In this document: positions 34,201-44,000 of the stretch, piece after piece | Numbering within the stretch: position 1 is the stretch's first letter | Layout: each line of letters opens with the position of its first letter | Source of the DNA: Bacteroidales bacterium | Lineage (GTDB): Bacteria; Bacteroidota; Bacteroidia; Bacteroidales; GCA-2748055 | Direction: 5' to 3' | Assembly (NCBI GenBank): GCA_021740585.1 | Contig: JAIOZM010000008.1 | Coordinates: 1-64,000 of the forward strand | Length of the DNA: 64,000 nucleotides | Position numbers and translations under genes: made by a program | The notes under the pieces: generated by a model | What the model was told of the DNA's origin: nothing | Databases searched by the model: none | What the model saw: the letters and a program-made list of their open reading frames with translations, nothing else

Positions 34201-36090
34201 ATGTTAAGAAAACTATTTTCGATTATTTTTTACTCAGTCATAATGCAGACTTTGTTTTCACAAGCAGATATATATCCTGTTATGCAGGGCGTTGATTTAA
34301 GTCCCGATTTTACCGTGAGAATTGACGATGGCAGTGGGTTCAAAGCTGTCCCTGTTCAGGATATTGTGGATGTTTGTTTTGTCAATTTTGCAATGACAGG
34401 CAGTGTGCAAATAGAGATAACAGTTAATCAGTCAATTGAGAGTTGGAGGATAGGACCCGAAAAGTTTGGGATAATACCGGAAATTAATGATCAGACTATG
34501 AGCTTTGCACTGGATAATCCTGCAAAATTGATAGTCCTGATTAATGAAGGAGCAGGAAACCACACCCTGGGACTTGACGGACTTTGCATTTTGGCAGACA
34601 ATCCGGAGACGGATCCTCCTCAGTTAAGCGATCCTGATGTGGTGAATATTATGGACTACGAGGTTGATCCTTTAGGGAATGTGCTGGCAACATCTTTGAT
34701 TCAACAAGCATTCAATGACCATAATGGACAGGGTAAAATCATATATTTCCCTGCGGGCATCTATAAATCCGGAATGCTGCATATGCGAAGCAATCAGTCT
34801 CTCTATCTGGCTCCTGGGGCTGTATTGATGGGGTCATCAGATTTTAATGACTATCAACAAATAGCGGGTGAAGGGAGTGCAAGTGAAAAGTATCTGATCG
34901 GTTCATGGAAATCCAATAATATTAAGATCTTTGGAAGGGGAATTATTAATGGGAACGGAACGGCTCTTCGTTTGCAAGATCCTGAGGGAGCCGATTTTAA
35001 GACGCATAACATTCAATTTCAGGGTAGTAATAATGTAACCATAGAAGGTATTATCTCACTGGATGCTGGGTCATGGAGCATTGAACCCATCTATTGTGAC
35101 AGTATCCTTATCAGGAATGTTAAAGTGATGAGTGATTTGCGATATTATGAATCAAAACTCAATACTGATGGAATTGATTTGAATAAGTGTAGACATTTGC
35201 TTATTGAAGACTGTCTGATCTGGTCAGGAGATGATGCAATCACGCCTAAACAGGATAATACCTATAACAGTGAATTTCCATTCAGGAATATAAACGATCA
35301 TGTCTATAGAAATATGACAATATTTACACGAAAGGCTGCGATCAAAATCGGTAGTGAAACTTACGGGCCAGGGAAGGAATTCTATGATATGCTGTTCCAG
35401 GATTTCAATATAGTATATGCCGATCGCGCTATGAATATTTGGTCGGAATTTGGTGCAATCATCAATTATATCACTTTTAAAGATTTCAATATTGAAAAAA
35501 TAAGCACAGAATACAAGCAATCGCATATACATTGCTGGATAAACAACGAAGGGAATTCAATTAAAAATATTAAATTCATCAATATTCAAGCGAAAGAACC
35601 GGCACCTCTTGGAAGTTCATTTATTGGTGATAATCTGAACAAAACAATAAATGGTAAACTGGTTCAATATTACAATATTCATTTCTCAAATTATACTATA
35701 GCAGGAGAACCCGTACTCTCGCTGGAGGATTCAAATGCAAAATTTAACTTACATGATGATTCACAAAGCGCTGATCCTTCAGCATTCTCATTTGAATCAG
35801 GTACTGTTTCTACTGATGAAAACCGAATATTTCCCTCTGGGTCGCTATCGGTATATCCAAACCCATTTGACAAAAGTTGTAACATCTCCTTTGAAATTGA
35901 GAGGAAGGATCATGTACAGATTGTTGTAAAGAATCTTGAAGGGCAGATACTTGACGAGATTATAGATACAGAGCTATGTGAAGGAACATATAACGTGGAA
36001 TGGATATGTGGAGCAGGTTTTAGTGGTATTTATCTGGTCTATTTGTTTGTTGGAGGTGCCAGACAAATACACAAAATAGTAAAATTTTGA
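34201..36090 (+). CDS. T9SS-sorted beta-helix glycoside hydrolase, GH28/GH49-like
   Basis: 629 residues from ATG 34201; a TTG nine codons upstream is less likely. Signal peptide about 1-21. An N-terminal beta-sandwich (about 25-135) precedes a right-handed beta-helix (about 155-520) and a T9SS sorting domain (about 553-629, VYPNPFDKSCNISF). This sandwich-plus-helix layout recalls GH49. Acidic motifs are NTDG at 321-324 and GDD at 343-345. The GH28 histidine motif is absent, replaced by TRKAAIKIGSE. Probably an extracellular endo- or exo-glycosidase, substrate unknown. It follows the unclassified beta-helix gene by 48 bases and probably shares its transcript. Confidence 0.82.
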   Translation: MLRKLFSIIFYSVIMQTLFSQADIYPVMQGVDLSPDFTVRIDDGSGFKAVPVQDIVDVCFVNFAMTGSVQIEITVNQSIESWRIGPEKFGIIPEINDQTMSFALDNPAKLIVLINEGAGNHTLGLDGLCILADNPETDPPQLSDPDVVNIMDYEVDPLGNVLATSLIQQAFNDHNGQGKIIYFPAGIYKSGMLHMRSNQSLYLAPGAVLMGSSDFNDYQQIAGEGSASEKYLIGSWKSNNIKIFGRGIINGNGTALRLQDPEGADFKTHNIQFQGSNNVTIEGIISLDAGSWSIEPIYCDSILIRNVKVMSDLRYYESKLNTDGIDLNKCRHLLIEDCLIWSGDDAITPKQDNTYNSEFPFRNINDHVYRNMTIFTRKAAIKIGSETYGPGKEFYDMLFQDFNIVYADRAMNIWSEFGAIINYITFKDFNIEKISTEYKQSHIHCWINNEGNSIKNIKFINIQAKEPAPLGSSFIGDNLNKTINGKLVQYYNIHFSNYTIAGEPVLSLEDSNAKFNLHDDSQSADPSAFSFESGTVSTDENRIFPSGSLSVYPNPFDKSCNISFEIERKDHVQIVVKNLEGQILDEIIDTELCEGTYNVEWICGAGFSGIYLVYLFVGGARQIHKIVKF

Positions 36091-36299
36091 TCCTATTTGA
36101 TCAATCTGATTAAGAAGTCTGAACTTTTAGTTCAATCTTCCAAAGTACAAACCTAAGGAGCCCAAATGTTATTGAAAACGATGCTGCCAAGGTTTAAGTA
36201 ACATTAAGAAAATGTATCAAAATTGTAAGAGGTTCTAATAGGAAATAAGCATAAATTAGTACCCGAAAATATTAATAACATTATAAATACCTATTGATT

Positions 36300-37694
36300 A
36301 TGAAAACATCCAGACGTCAATTCCTGACATCATTAAGTCTCCTTGCCGCAACTTCAGCAATTCCGTTGAGTGCATTCAGCTTCGGATTAAAGTCTAAACT
36401 AAAAGTAGCCCTTGTTGGAACAGGTGTCAGGGGGACTAGTTTCTGGGGTCAGCGTCTTGTTGAAAACTATTCAGACATTTTAGAGTTTGTTGGTCTTTGT
36501 GATATCAATCCGGGTAGGCTTAAATATGCGCTTGAGTATATCGGAGTAAATTGTCCGACTTTCATCGATTTTGAAAAGATGATTCTGGAAACAAACCCCG
36601 ATCTTGTTATTGTAACAACAAAGGATTCAACTCATCATCAATTTATAATCAAAGGACTGGATATGGGATGTGATGTACTTACCGAGAAACCCTTGACTAT
36701 TGATGAGCAGAAAACACAAGCCATTCTCGATGCTGAGAGAAGATCAGGTAAAAACCTGATCGTGGGATTCAATTACCGTTGGAGCCCTTACAGCACAAAG
36801 ATCAAAGAGCTCTTGATGCAAAATGCAATTGGTAAAATTACCTCCGTCGACTTTCACTGGTACCTGAACACCTATCATGGGGCTTCTTATTTCCGAAGAT
36901 GGCACGGACAAAGAGAATCAAGTGGTACACTATGGGTGCATAAGGCAACCCACCATTTCGATCTGCTCAATTGGTGGATCAATTCTGAACCCTATGAAGT
37001 GTTTGCTTATGGCGACCTGGAATATTATGGTTCTAAGGGTCCCTTCAGGGGAGATAATTGCAGGACTTGCCCGCATAAATCAGAATGTTCCTTCTTCTGG
37101 GATATCACTAAGGATAAGCAAGCGATGAAATTATATGTGGAAAATGAAAAATATGACGGATACATCAGAGATAACTGCCTTTTCAGGGAGGAGATCAATA
37201 TTTACGATAAGATGTCGGCACAGGTGAAATATGCAAACAATGTAACGCTTAATTATTCACTGACTACCTATTCACCTTATGAAGGATGGCGAGTAGCCTT
37301 CAACGGTACCGAGGGAAGAATGGAAGCATGGCTGGATATTCCCTATCTTAAAGAGGGTTCCGTTAACCAGGCCGAACTGCACACCGCCGAGATGGATCAG
37401 TCGGGTACGAATGAGCCTGAGTATGAACCGATCATTACCCACAGGTTATGGAAGGACTTCGAGGTGGTTAAGGTACCGGTTGAAAGGGGCGGACATGGTG
37501 GTGGTGACGAACGGCTACATGATAAGATCTTTAAAAATCCGGATTTGGAAGATCCCTATGAAAGGGCTGCCGGAAGCAGAGATGGCGCCATGTCTGTACT
37601 TATTGGTGTTGCGGCGCGAAAGAGCATCGAATCAGGAGTACCAGTGCGGATTGCCAAACTTACAGATCTGGAGCCCAGAAAAGAGAGGATATAG
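36300..37694 (+). CDS. Tat-exported Gfo/Idh/MocA oxidoreductase with cysteine cluster
   Basis: 464 residues from ATG 36300. The N-terminus (TSRRQFLTSLSLLAA) is a good twin-arginine signal, so the enzyme is probably folded with its nicotinamide cofactor and then exported. Rossmann motif GTGVRG at 40-45, EKP at 129-131 and KATHHFD at 215-221 are typical of the family. A cysteine set C254-x2-C257-x5-C263 in NCRTCPHKSEC lies in the C-terminal domain and may bind metal; related sets occur in some family members. Role: oxidation or reduction of a sugar or uronate released by the PUL. It lies 209 bases after the GH28/49-like gene. Confidence 0.92.
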   Translation: MKTSRRQFLTSLSLLAATSAIPLSAFSFGLKSKLKVALVGTGVRGTSFWGQRLVENYSDILEFVGLCDINPGRLKYALEYIGVNCPTFIDFEKMILETNPDLVIVTTKDSTHHQFIIKGLDMGCDVLTEKPLTIDEQKTQAILDAERRSGKNLIVGFNYRWSPYSTKIKELLMQNAIGKITSVDFHWYLNTYHGASYFRRWHGQRESSGTLWVHKATHHFDLLNWWINSEPYEVFAYGDLEYYGSKGPFRGDNCRTCPHKSECSFFWDITKDKQAMKLYVENEKYDGYIRDNCLFREEINIYDKMSAQVKYANNVTLNYSLTTYSPYEGWRVAFNGTEGRMEAWLDIPYLKEGSVNQAELHTAEMDQSGTNEPEYEPIITHRLWKDFEVVKVPVERGGHGGGDERLHDKIFKNPDLEDPYERAAGSRDGAMSVLIGVAARKSIESGVPVRIAKLTDLEPRKERI

Positions 37695-38697
37695 TTGCAA
37701 TGACACGCACACATCAAATTATATGCTGTCTGTTCATCGCTCTCGCTCTCACCTGTCGGCCTTAGCCACTGGAAAGGTTGGCTTTTTTAGAGAATGGAAT
37801 AAGTGTTCATCGCTCTCGCTTGTAGGCCGAAGCCTTGGTGAAGGTTGGCTCTTCACTCTCACTCTGTTTTTTGTACTCCCAACCGGACAAAGTTTGAACC
37901 AGATTCTTTCTAGTGATATTAATCTGATTCTCAATCTGAATAAGCATTCTCTCAGATCAGACCCTGATCTATATATCCCTTAATAACCTTCATAATTTCC
38001 TATTATTCATTTATCATAAAATATTTATATCATGAAAATCAAATCTATTAATCTAATGATAATTCTGACAAACGTTTAGCATTTTACTTATAATTACAGA
38101 GAATATTAATGTTGATGATGCCCATCTTAAGTTTTCACTTAATTTATCCTTGCGAAACTGATTTTTTGCATCAGTCTTCGATTCGCTTGTTACCTTTCCA
38201 ATTTTGTCACTAGTTATAACGTATAAGTGGTAAAAACGGACAACCTGCACTCAAGAGAATGTGTTTTGTTCGCGGTAGAACGAAGTCAAAGCAGGCAACA
38301 TTTAGTTCGAGAAAACAACAGGCATGTGGCAATCATTTGATGCCATCAGGAACCTCTTGTGGAACGCTTAATGCAATGCAACTGAATTCGAAGTGCGTCC
38401 AAAACTATAGAAAGGAAATCCCAAAAATAAAAGAGCTCTATCAAATCTCTAATTCAAAGAAAAAACAAACAGAATTATAATAATTTAAATCCAACCTACC
38501 AATATCTGTACATAATGCTAATAATCAATCTGTTATGTAGATAATAATTATTCAATTCTCTGTATATTAAACAGTATTTTTTTTATTTGCGGGGTATTTC
38601 AACTTACCAATTTATCAGAACTGATATTTCACTTATTTTTTTTATTTATCGAATATTTGGTAATATTGTATTTCGACACCTTAATCTATTGACCATT
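37695..38697. other. 1-kb intergenic region between PUL A and PUL B, with degenerate repeats
   Basis: No supportable gene. The first 290 bases contain the imperfect direct repeat at 37731-37850. A frame open from 37411 to 37983 is mostly antisense-free overlap with the oxidoreductase end and then crosses this repeat, giving a low-complexity SLGEGWLFTLT-like product. A 73-codon frame at 38259-38480 has no recognisable family. The last 200 bases, AT-rich with TTTTTT runs, should contain the promoter of the ECF sigma gene. Confidence 0.5.
37731..37850. repeat. Imperfect direct repeat, two copies about 73 bases apart
   Basis: Copy 1 (37731-37782) and copy 2 (37804-37850) both start with TGTTCATCGCTCTCGCT and share GGCC, AGCC and AAGGTTGGC segments. 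Each copy can fold into a short AGCC/GGCT hairpin, and copy 1 is followed by T6. The pattern recalls the dispersed intergenic palindromic repeats of Bacteroidota, whose false translations contain SLGEG. It may also act as a terminator for PUL A. Confidence 0.45.
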
Positions 38698-39270
38698 ATG
38701 AACGCAACCGAAAAAGAGATGATCAGGAAACTCATTGATGGAGATGTCCTAACTTTTGAAGAAGTGTTTATTAAATATAACCGGAAAATATATACACTTT
38801 CCTATCGGTGGCTTAAAAATAGTGATGACGCGGAAGGCATAGTACAGGAGGTTTTTATGAAGCTATGGGAAAGCAGTAAAAAATTGAAAACAGACAGTAA
38901 CCTCAACGCCTGGCTTTTCACAGTAACCTTCAATGCCATAAGAAAACGATTCAGGAAACTGGAAACTGAAAAAAAACATATCAATGGCTATTCTGCTTTA
39001 ATGGAAAATCAACATGAAAAGATTTCAGAAACAGATTATTTCGATTTGCTGGAAAAAACTGATGCTCTAATTGATAAATTACCTCCTCAACAGAAAAAAG
39101 TGATACTTCTGCGGAAAGAAAAAGGACTTACTGCTAAGGAGATGGCAGAAGAATTAAATCTCTCAAGAAAAACAGTTGAAAATCACCTAAACCTAGCCCG
39201 TGCGTTCCTTAAAAAAGCCATGATCAGCGAAGGATTGCTTTCCCTGATGTTCTATTGGATGTTTTCTTGA
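38698..39270 (+). CDS. ECF RNA polymerase sigma-70 factor
   Basis: 190 residues from ATG 38698; the frame continues 37 codons upstream but that part is AT-rich and hydrophobic, unlike a sigma N-terminus. Region 2 is seen as FEEVFIKYNRKIYTLSYRWL and SDDAEGIVQEVFMKLW. Region 4 follows: LPPQQKKVILLRKEKGLTAKEMAEELNLSRKTVENH in overlapping pieces, with the helix-turn-helix for -35 recognition. It belongs to the Bacteroidetes family-1 type that works with a FecR anti-sigma factor and an STN-bearing SusC, all encoded next to it. It likely activates the susC/susD and sulfatase genes of PUL B when substrate is sensed. Confidence 0.95.
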   Translation: MNATEKEMIRKLIDGDVLTFEEVFIKYNRKIYTLSYRWLKNSDDAEGIVQEVFMKLWESSKKLKTDSNLNAWLFTVTFNAIRKRFRKLETEKKHINGYSALMENQHEKISETDYFDLLEKTDALIDKLPPQQKKVILLRKEKGLTAKEMAEELNLSRKTVENHLNLARAFLKKAMISEGLLSLMFYWMFS

Positions 39271-39758
39271 TAACATCATGTTGCCTTTTTTTATGATAAG
39301 CTTTCATCAAATAACAATATGTTTTAATAAGATGATGAACCTGAAGGGCTCAACGTTTTTTACTTTCAGTCAAAAATTATTATCTAATCAATTTGTATAA
39401 ATTAAGCTAATAATTTTTGTAGACGGTTCATTCATCTATATAATCCTGTTTGATATCTAAAAACAGATCAACTATATAAAGATTAAAAAAAATTCTTTTA
39501 TCAATTATCCATTATAGGGTTCTTCAAATTCCTTAAATTATCAGAATTTTTTTCCTCCACTGGGTATTTAACAGAAGTTATGGATTTATATAAAAAAGGA
39601 GTTGTCCAAAATCTTTATTCTAAATGAAAGACACAATTTTTGGTAAGTCATTTGTTCATTCGGGGAATCAGATTACAATTTACTTGTATAACAGATACAC
39701 TGTTCAGATCTCTTTCTTTTTTGTTTTTAAAGAGTGGCTGAAGGCATAAAAAAAGAAA
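39271..39758. other. Intergenic region between sigma and anti-sigma genes
   Basis: 488 very AT-rich bases. No open frame of credible composition on either strand, no hairpin with a T-run and no exact TAnnTTTG was found. Such sigma/FecR pairs are usually closer together, so this probably contains a separate promoter for the anti-sigma gene. Confidence 0.5.
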
Positions 39759-40814
39759 ATGAAGATAGATTATCAAATCATAAAGAGGTACCTTGATACT
39801 GAAGGATCACAGAAAGATAAATCGCTTATCATCTCCTGGTTTAATAGCATCCATTTAGAAAAAGAATTAAGGGAGGCATCAAATAAATACTGGGATGAGA
39901 TCCCTGAAAACACCGTGCCACAGAATTATAATGAATCGAAAGTACTCGGAAATATTTACAGGAAAATCAAGATTAAGGAAGGAAGAATCATTTCAATCTC
40001 TTCAAAATCTGCAAGAATTTTCAATTTCCTTACAAAGGTAGCAGCCATTTTATTTATCCCTCTACTGGTTCACAATTTCATTGTAAATTTCTCCCATAAC
40101 GCTTCTACAAATGAAATAGCCTACAGAGAAATTTACTCGCCCTTTGGGGCACGCACCATGTTTTATTTGCCAGATGGATCGCATGGATGGCTGAATGGAG
40201 GCTCGTCATTAAAGTTTCCTGAACGATTTGAGGGAAATAGCCGAAAGGTTTCGATGAATGGAGAGGCCTATTTTGATGTGGTTTCCAATCCGAAAAAGCC
40301 ATTTATTGTGTCAGGAAAGCATCTGGAAATTATTGCGAAAGGAACTTCTTTCAATGTCTCTGCCTGGGATGATGCGCCTGAAACAGAAGTGGTTCTGGTG
40401 GAAGGTAAGTTGGAAATATATTGTGAAAAGAAAGATGAGAAGAAACGAATAGCTATATTAAATCCCGGTCAACTACTTCACTATCTTCCTGATCAAACAG
40501 GAAGCTATATAATAAATACAGATGCGGATAAGTATGTATCCTGGACAGAAGGTAAGCTGGTATTCAAGGAAGATCCATTCACAGATGTCGTGAAGCGAAT
40601 TAACCGATGGTATAACGTAAACATAGTTATAAAAGATGAGATCCTTAAAACCTATAAATATGTGGCAACTTTCGAAGATGAAACACTTGATGAAATTTTA
40701 AAGATGCTTAAGATTTCAGCCCCAATGAGTTATCGGGAAATAAAAAGAGTTCAATCTGAGGATGGCACTTTTGGGAAAAGGAATATTGAGGTATACTATA
40801 AACCATTTAATTAA
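39759..40814 (+). CDS. FecR-type anti-sigma factor
   Basis: 351 residues. The cytoplasmic N-terminal part (1-85) should bind the sigma factor. A transmembrane segment (about 88-112, FLTKVAAILFIPLLVHNFIV) is followed by the periplasmic FecR domain (about 122-225, with FYLPDGSHGWLNGGSSLKFP and GEAYFDV) and a C-terminal DUF4974 domain (about 268-350, KLVFKEDPFTDVVKRI). The DUF4974 part is thought to meet the STN domain of the cognate SusC in the periplasm, which is encoded 228 bases downstream. It holds the sigma factor inactive until the transporter is loaded. Confidence 0.96.
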   Translation: MKIDYQIIKRYLDTEGSQKDKSLIISWFNSIHLEKELREASNKYWDEIPENTVPQNYNESKVLGNIYRKIKIKEGRIISISSKSARIFNFLTKVAAILFIPLLVHNFIVNFSHNASTNEIAYREIYSPFGARTMFYLPDGSHGWLNGGSSLKFPERFEGNSRKVSMNGEAYFDVVSNPKKPFIVSGKHLEIIAKGTSFNVSAWDDAPETEVVLVEGKLEIYCEKKDEKKRIAILNPGQLLHYLPDQTGSYIINTDADKYVSWTEGKLVFKEDPFTDVVKRINRWYNVNIVIKDEILKTYKYVATFEDETLDEILKMLKISAPMSYREIKRVQSEDGTFGKRNIEVYYKPFN

Positions 40815-40946
40815 TGACTTATCTCCGATTGAACCTAAAAATAACAAAAATGTGATTGCATTAATTCTCTTAACCAAAAAAATATGCTTGTTGGAAAAAA
40901 TTAATTTTAACCCTACTAACAAATTGATTAAGGAATAAACTAAAAA

Positions 40947-40972
40947 AGGGAAAGCGTTCTAGCGCTTTCCCT
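40947..40972 (+). terminator. Strong hairpin between anti-sigma and SusC genes
   Basis: AGGGAAAGCG (40947-40956), a 6-base TTCTAG loop and CGCTTTCCCT (40963-40972) form a perfect 10-base GC-containing stem. The following AAAAGATTTTCAG is only partly T-rich. It can be the terminator of the anti-sigma transcript or an attenuator ahead of susC, whose ATG is 70 bases further on. Confidence 0.55.
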
Positions 40973-41042
40973 AAAAGATTTTCAGTTCACAATCTAACTT
41001 AGAAAAGCGATCAGATTTACTTACTGAAAAACATTCAAATCT

Positions 41043-44000
41043 ATGAAAAAAACATTAATCTTAACAGTATATTACCAAAAAATATACTGCTCTAAAATCT
41101 TAAAAATCATGAGAATTGCACTTTTGCTTTTGCTAATAAATGTATCTCATATTTTTGCGGGCAACTTATACTCGCAAACTGGAAAACTAACCCTGAATCT
41201 TCGGGATAAAACCTTGAGCGAGATTCTCAATCAAATAGAGAATCAAACCGATTTCACTTTTCTGTATAATTCTGAGATTCTTGACCTAAATCGCAAGACT
41301 GATATTAGGGTTAAGGATGAGCAAATCAATAATATACTTAACAAATTATTTAAAAATACGAATATCAAATACGTAGTATACAACAAACAGATCATTTTAT
41401 CGAACAATGAAATTATTTCAGGATTAAAATCTGAAACACAACCAACCATTTTAATAAGCGGGACGGTTACCGATGAGAATGGCGATCCCATGATTGGGGC
41501 CACTGTTGTAATAAAAGGTACTACGCAAGGAGCTATTACAGATGTGGGCGGGCGCTATGAACTTAACGCACTTCCCGGTGCAGCATTCTTGGTTTTCACC
41601 TATGTTGGATATATTAGCAAGGAAATAGCTATTGAAGGAAGAACAGATATTAGCGTATCACTTGCTCAGGAACTATTAGGACTAGATGAAGTTGTTGTGG
41701 TAGGTTATGGCACGATGAAGAAAAGAGATATTACAGGTTCGGTAGTTTCCATCAATGAGGAGTCTTTGAGCCTCAGACCCAATACAAATCTTGAACAAAT
41801 GCTTCAGGGGAGTGCAGCTGGATTGAGCATTAACGTCAACGGGAACAACGCTGAAGGAACCAAAAATACCATGCTTATCAGGGGACAAAACTCAATTACC
41901 GCTTCCAATAATCCATTGATAATACTTGATGGTGTACCTTTCGAAGGTCAACTTTCAGAAATTAATCCCAATGATATTAGTTCACTGGAAGTACTAAAAG
42001 ATGCTTCTTCCTCAGCCATATACGGAGCCAGGGGAGCCAACGGGGTCATTCTTATTTCGACAAAAAAAGGGATAGACGGGAAAATGGTTACTTCCTATGA
42101 CGGATATTTCGGGATTGAACAAATGATAAACATACCTCTACTATTGGACGGAAAAACATTTTATGAACTGAAGCAGAAAAGAGGGTTAGTTACAACCCCT
42201 ATTGAAGATGAGGGATATGAATCAGGTCGTGACACTGACTGGCTTGGAATAGCAACTCAGCCAGGAAACAGGCAGCAGCATAATTTGTCCATAAGAGGGG
42301 GAAATAAACAAACAAATTATTTTATATCGACCTCTTACAATAGTGTCAAAGGGGTTGCAGTTAATGATAAATTTGAACGCTACCTCTTCAGGATTAATTT
42401 GAATCACAAACTGACTGACTGGCTTACTTTCGGTACCAATACACAATACGGGTATTATGACAGGAGTGGAATTGAAGCTGAGTTTGTATGGACTTATGAA
42501 ATGAATCCATTAGCCATCCCATATTATGAAGACGGCTCAATTCGGATGTATACCTGGGAGGATGCTACCTACAGTGTCAATCCTCTGGATTATACTTTAC
42601 GCGACAATAGTGATATTACAAGACGATTTTTTACAAACAATTTCTTTCTTGTCGATTTACCTTTTCTGGATGGGCTTTCCTTTAAATTTAATACCGGTTA
42701 CGATTTCAATTCAAATCTTTATCAGGAGTATAGGGGAAGAGACACTTATGACGGGATCCGCAGAGGCGGTCAGCTTAGCAACAGAAACAATTATGATGAA
42801 AACTGGCTGATTGAAAATATACTGAGCTACAAAGCCGATATCGGAATGCATAGACTATTCCTTACCGCTCTATATAGTGCACAGAACGAATGGAACCACA
42901 GCGAAAGAATTAATGCAGAGGGATTCCCAAATGATGCAATGAGTTACTACCAGGCAGCGGAAGCCTTGCTGAGGGAACCTTCTTCTTCCTATTCAGAAAA
43001 TGCCCATATTTCCCAGATGTTGAGGGCCAATTATAGCTTTGATTCAAGGTATCTGCTCACGCTAACTGCACGAAGAGATGGGTACTCCGCTTTTGGTAAG
43101 GAAAGGAAGTTCGGATTGTTTCCCTCTTTTGCTCTGGGATGGAATATTGCCAATGAAAGATTTATGAAAAATATTGATCCCATTGAAGCCCTAAAATTTA
43201 GGATCTCATTCGGGATTAATGGTAATGAGGCCATCTCTCCTTACTCTACACTTCCAAATCTGTCAACAATATTTTATATAGATGTGAATGACAATCCACT
43301 TGTTGGATTCTACCCTAATAAGCTTGGAGACCCGACACTGGGATGGGAAACAACAAAATCATTGAATATGGGGCTTGATTTTAACCTATTCAAGAACAGG
43401 ATTATAGGTCTGCTTGATCTGTACAGTTCAAATACCACGGATCTCCTGTTGTCAAAATCTATTTCAAGTGTAAATGGGGTAAAAAGTATCGTTGAAAATA
43501 TTGGAGAAACTAAAAACATGGGCATTGAATTTCAGTTAAGCTCTTTCAATATATCGAAAAAGGATTTTATATGGAAAACTGATTTTAATATAAGCCATTA
43601 CCAGAATGAAATTGTCCAGGTGGGCCTCACCGATGAGGAGGGCAATTATATCGATGATATCGGGAACAAATGGTTTATCGGTTCTCCTATCAATGTCTAT
43701 TATGACTATGTTTTTGACGGTATCTGGCAGGAAACAAACCTCAATACACCGCAGGGTCCGGTCAGGGCAGGCGATATTCGTGTAAAAGATACCAATGGGG
43801 ATGGAGTAATAAGTACTTCTGATAAAAAGATACAGGGAAAGCAAATACCTGATTTTGTTGCAGGTATGACAAATACCTTTAAATACAAAAATTGGAGCTT
43901 CAGCTTTTTCCTTAATTCAATTTACGGTATAGAGAAGAAAAATCCTTTCCTGGATACCGGTGATAGTGATTTCAGAAAGAACAGGTATCCTGTTAACTAC

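Noticed and set aside
37411-37983. 190-codon plus-strand frame running from inside the oxidoreductase gene into the intergenic repeat
   Set aside because: Its first 280 bases are the second frame of a clear Gfo/Idh/MocA gene, and the rest is translated repeat (SLGEGWL type). No family, no start signal.
38041-38260. Possible integron attC-like or terminal inverted repeat (TTTTACTTATA versus TATAAGTGGTAAAA)
   Set aside because: Imperfect, AT-rich, without the conserved core sites of attC and without an integrase or transposase nearby.
38259-38480. 73-codon plus-strand frame in the PUL A/B gap
   Set aside because: No recognisable domain, signal peptide or composition typical of coding sequence here; listed as part of the intergenic region.
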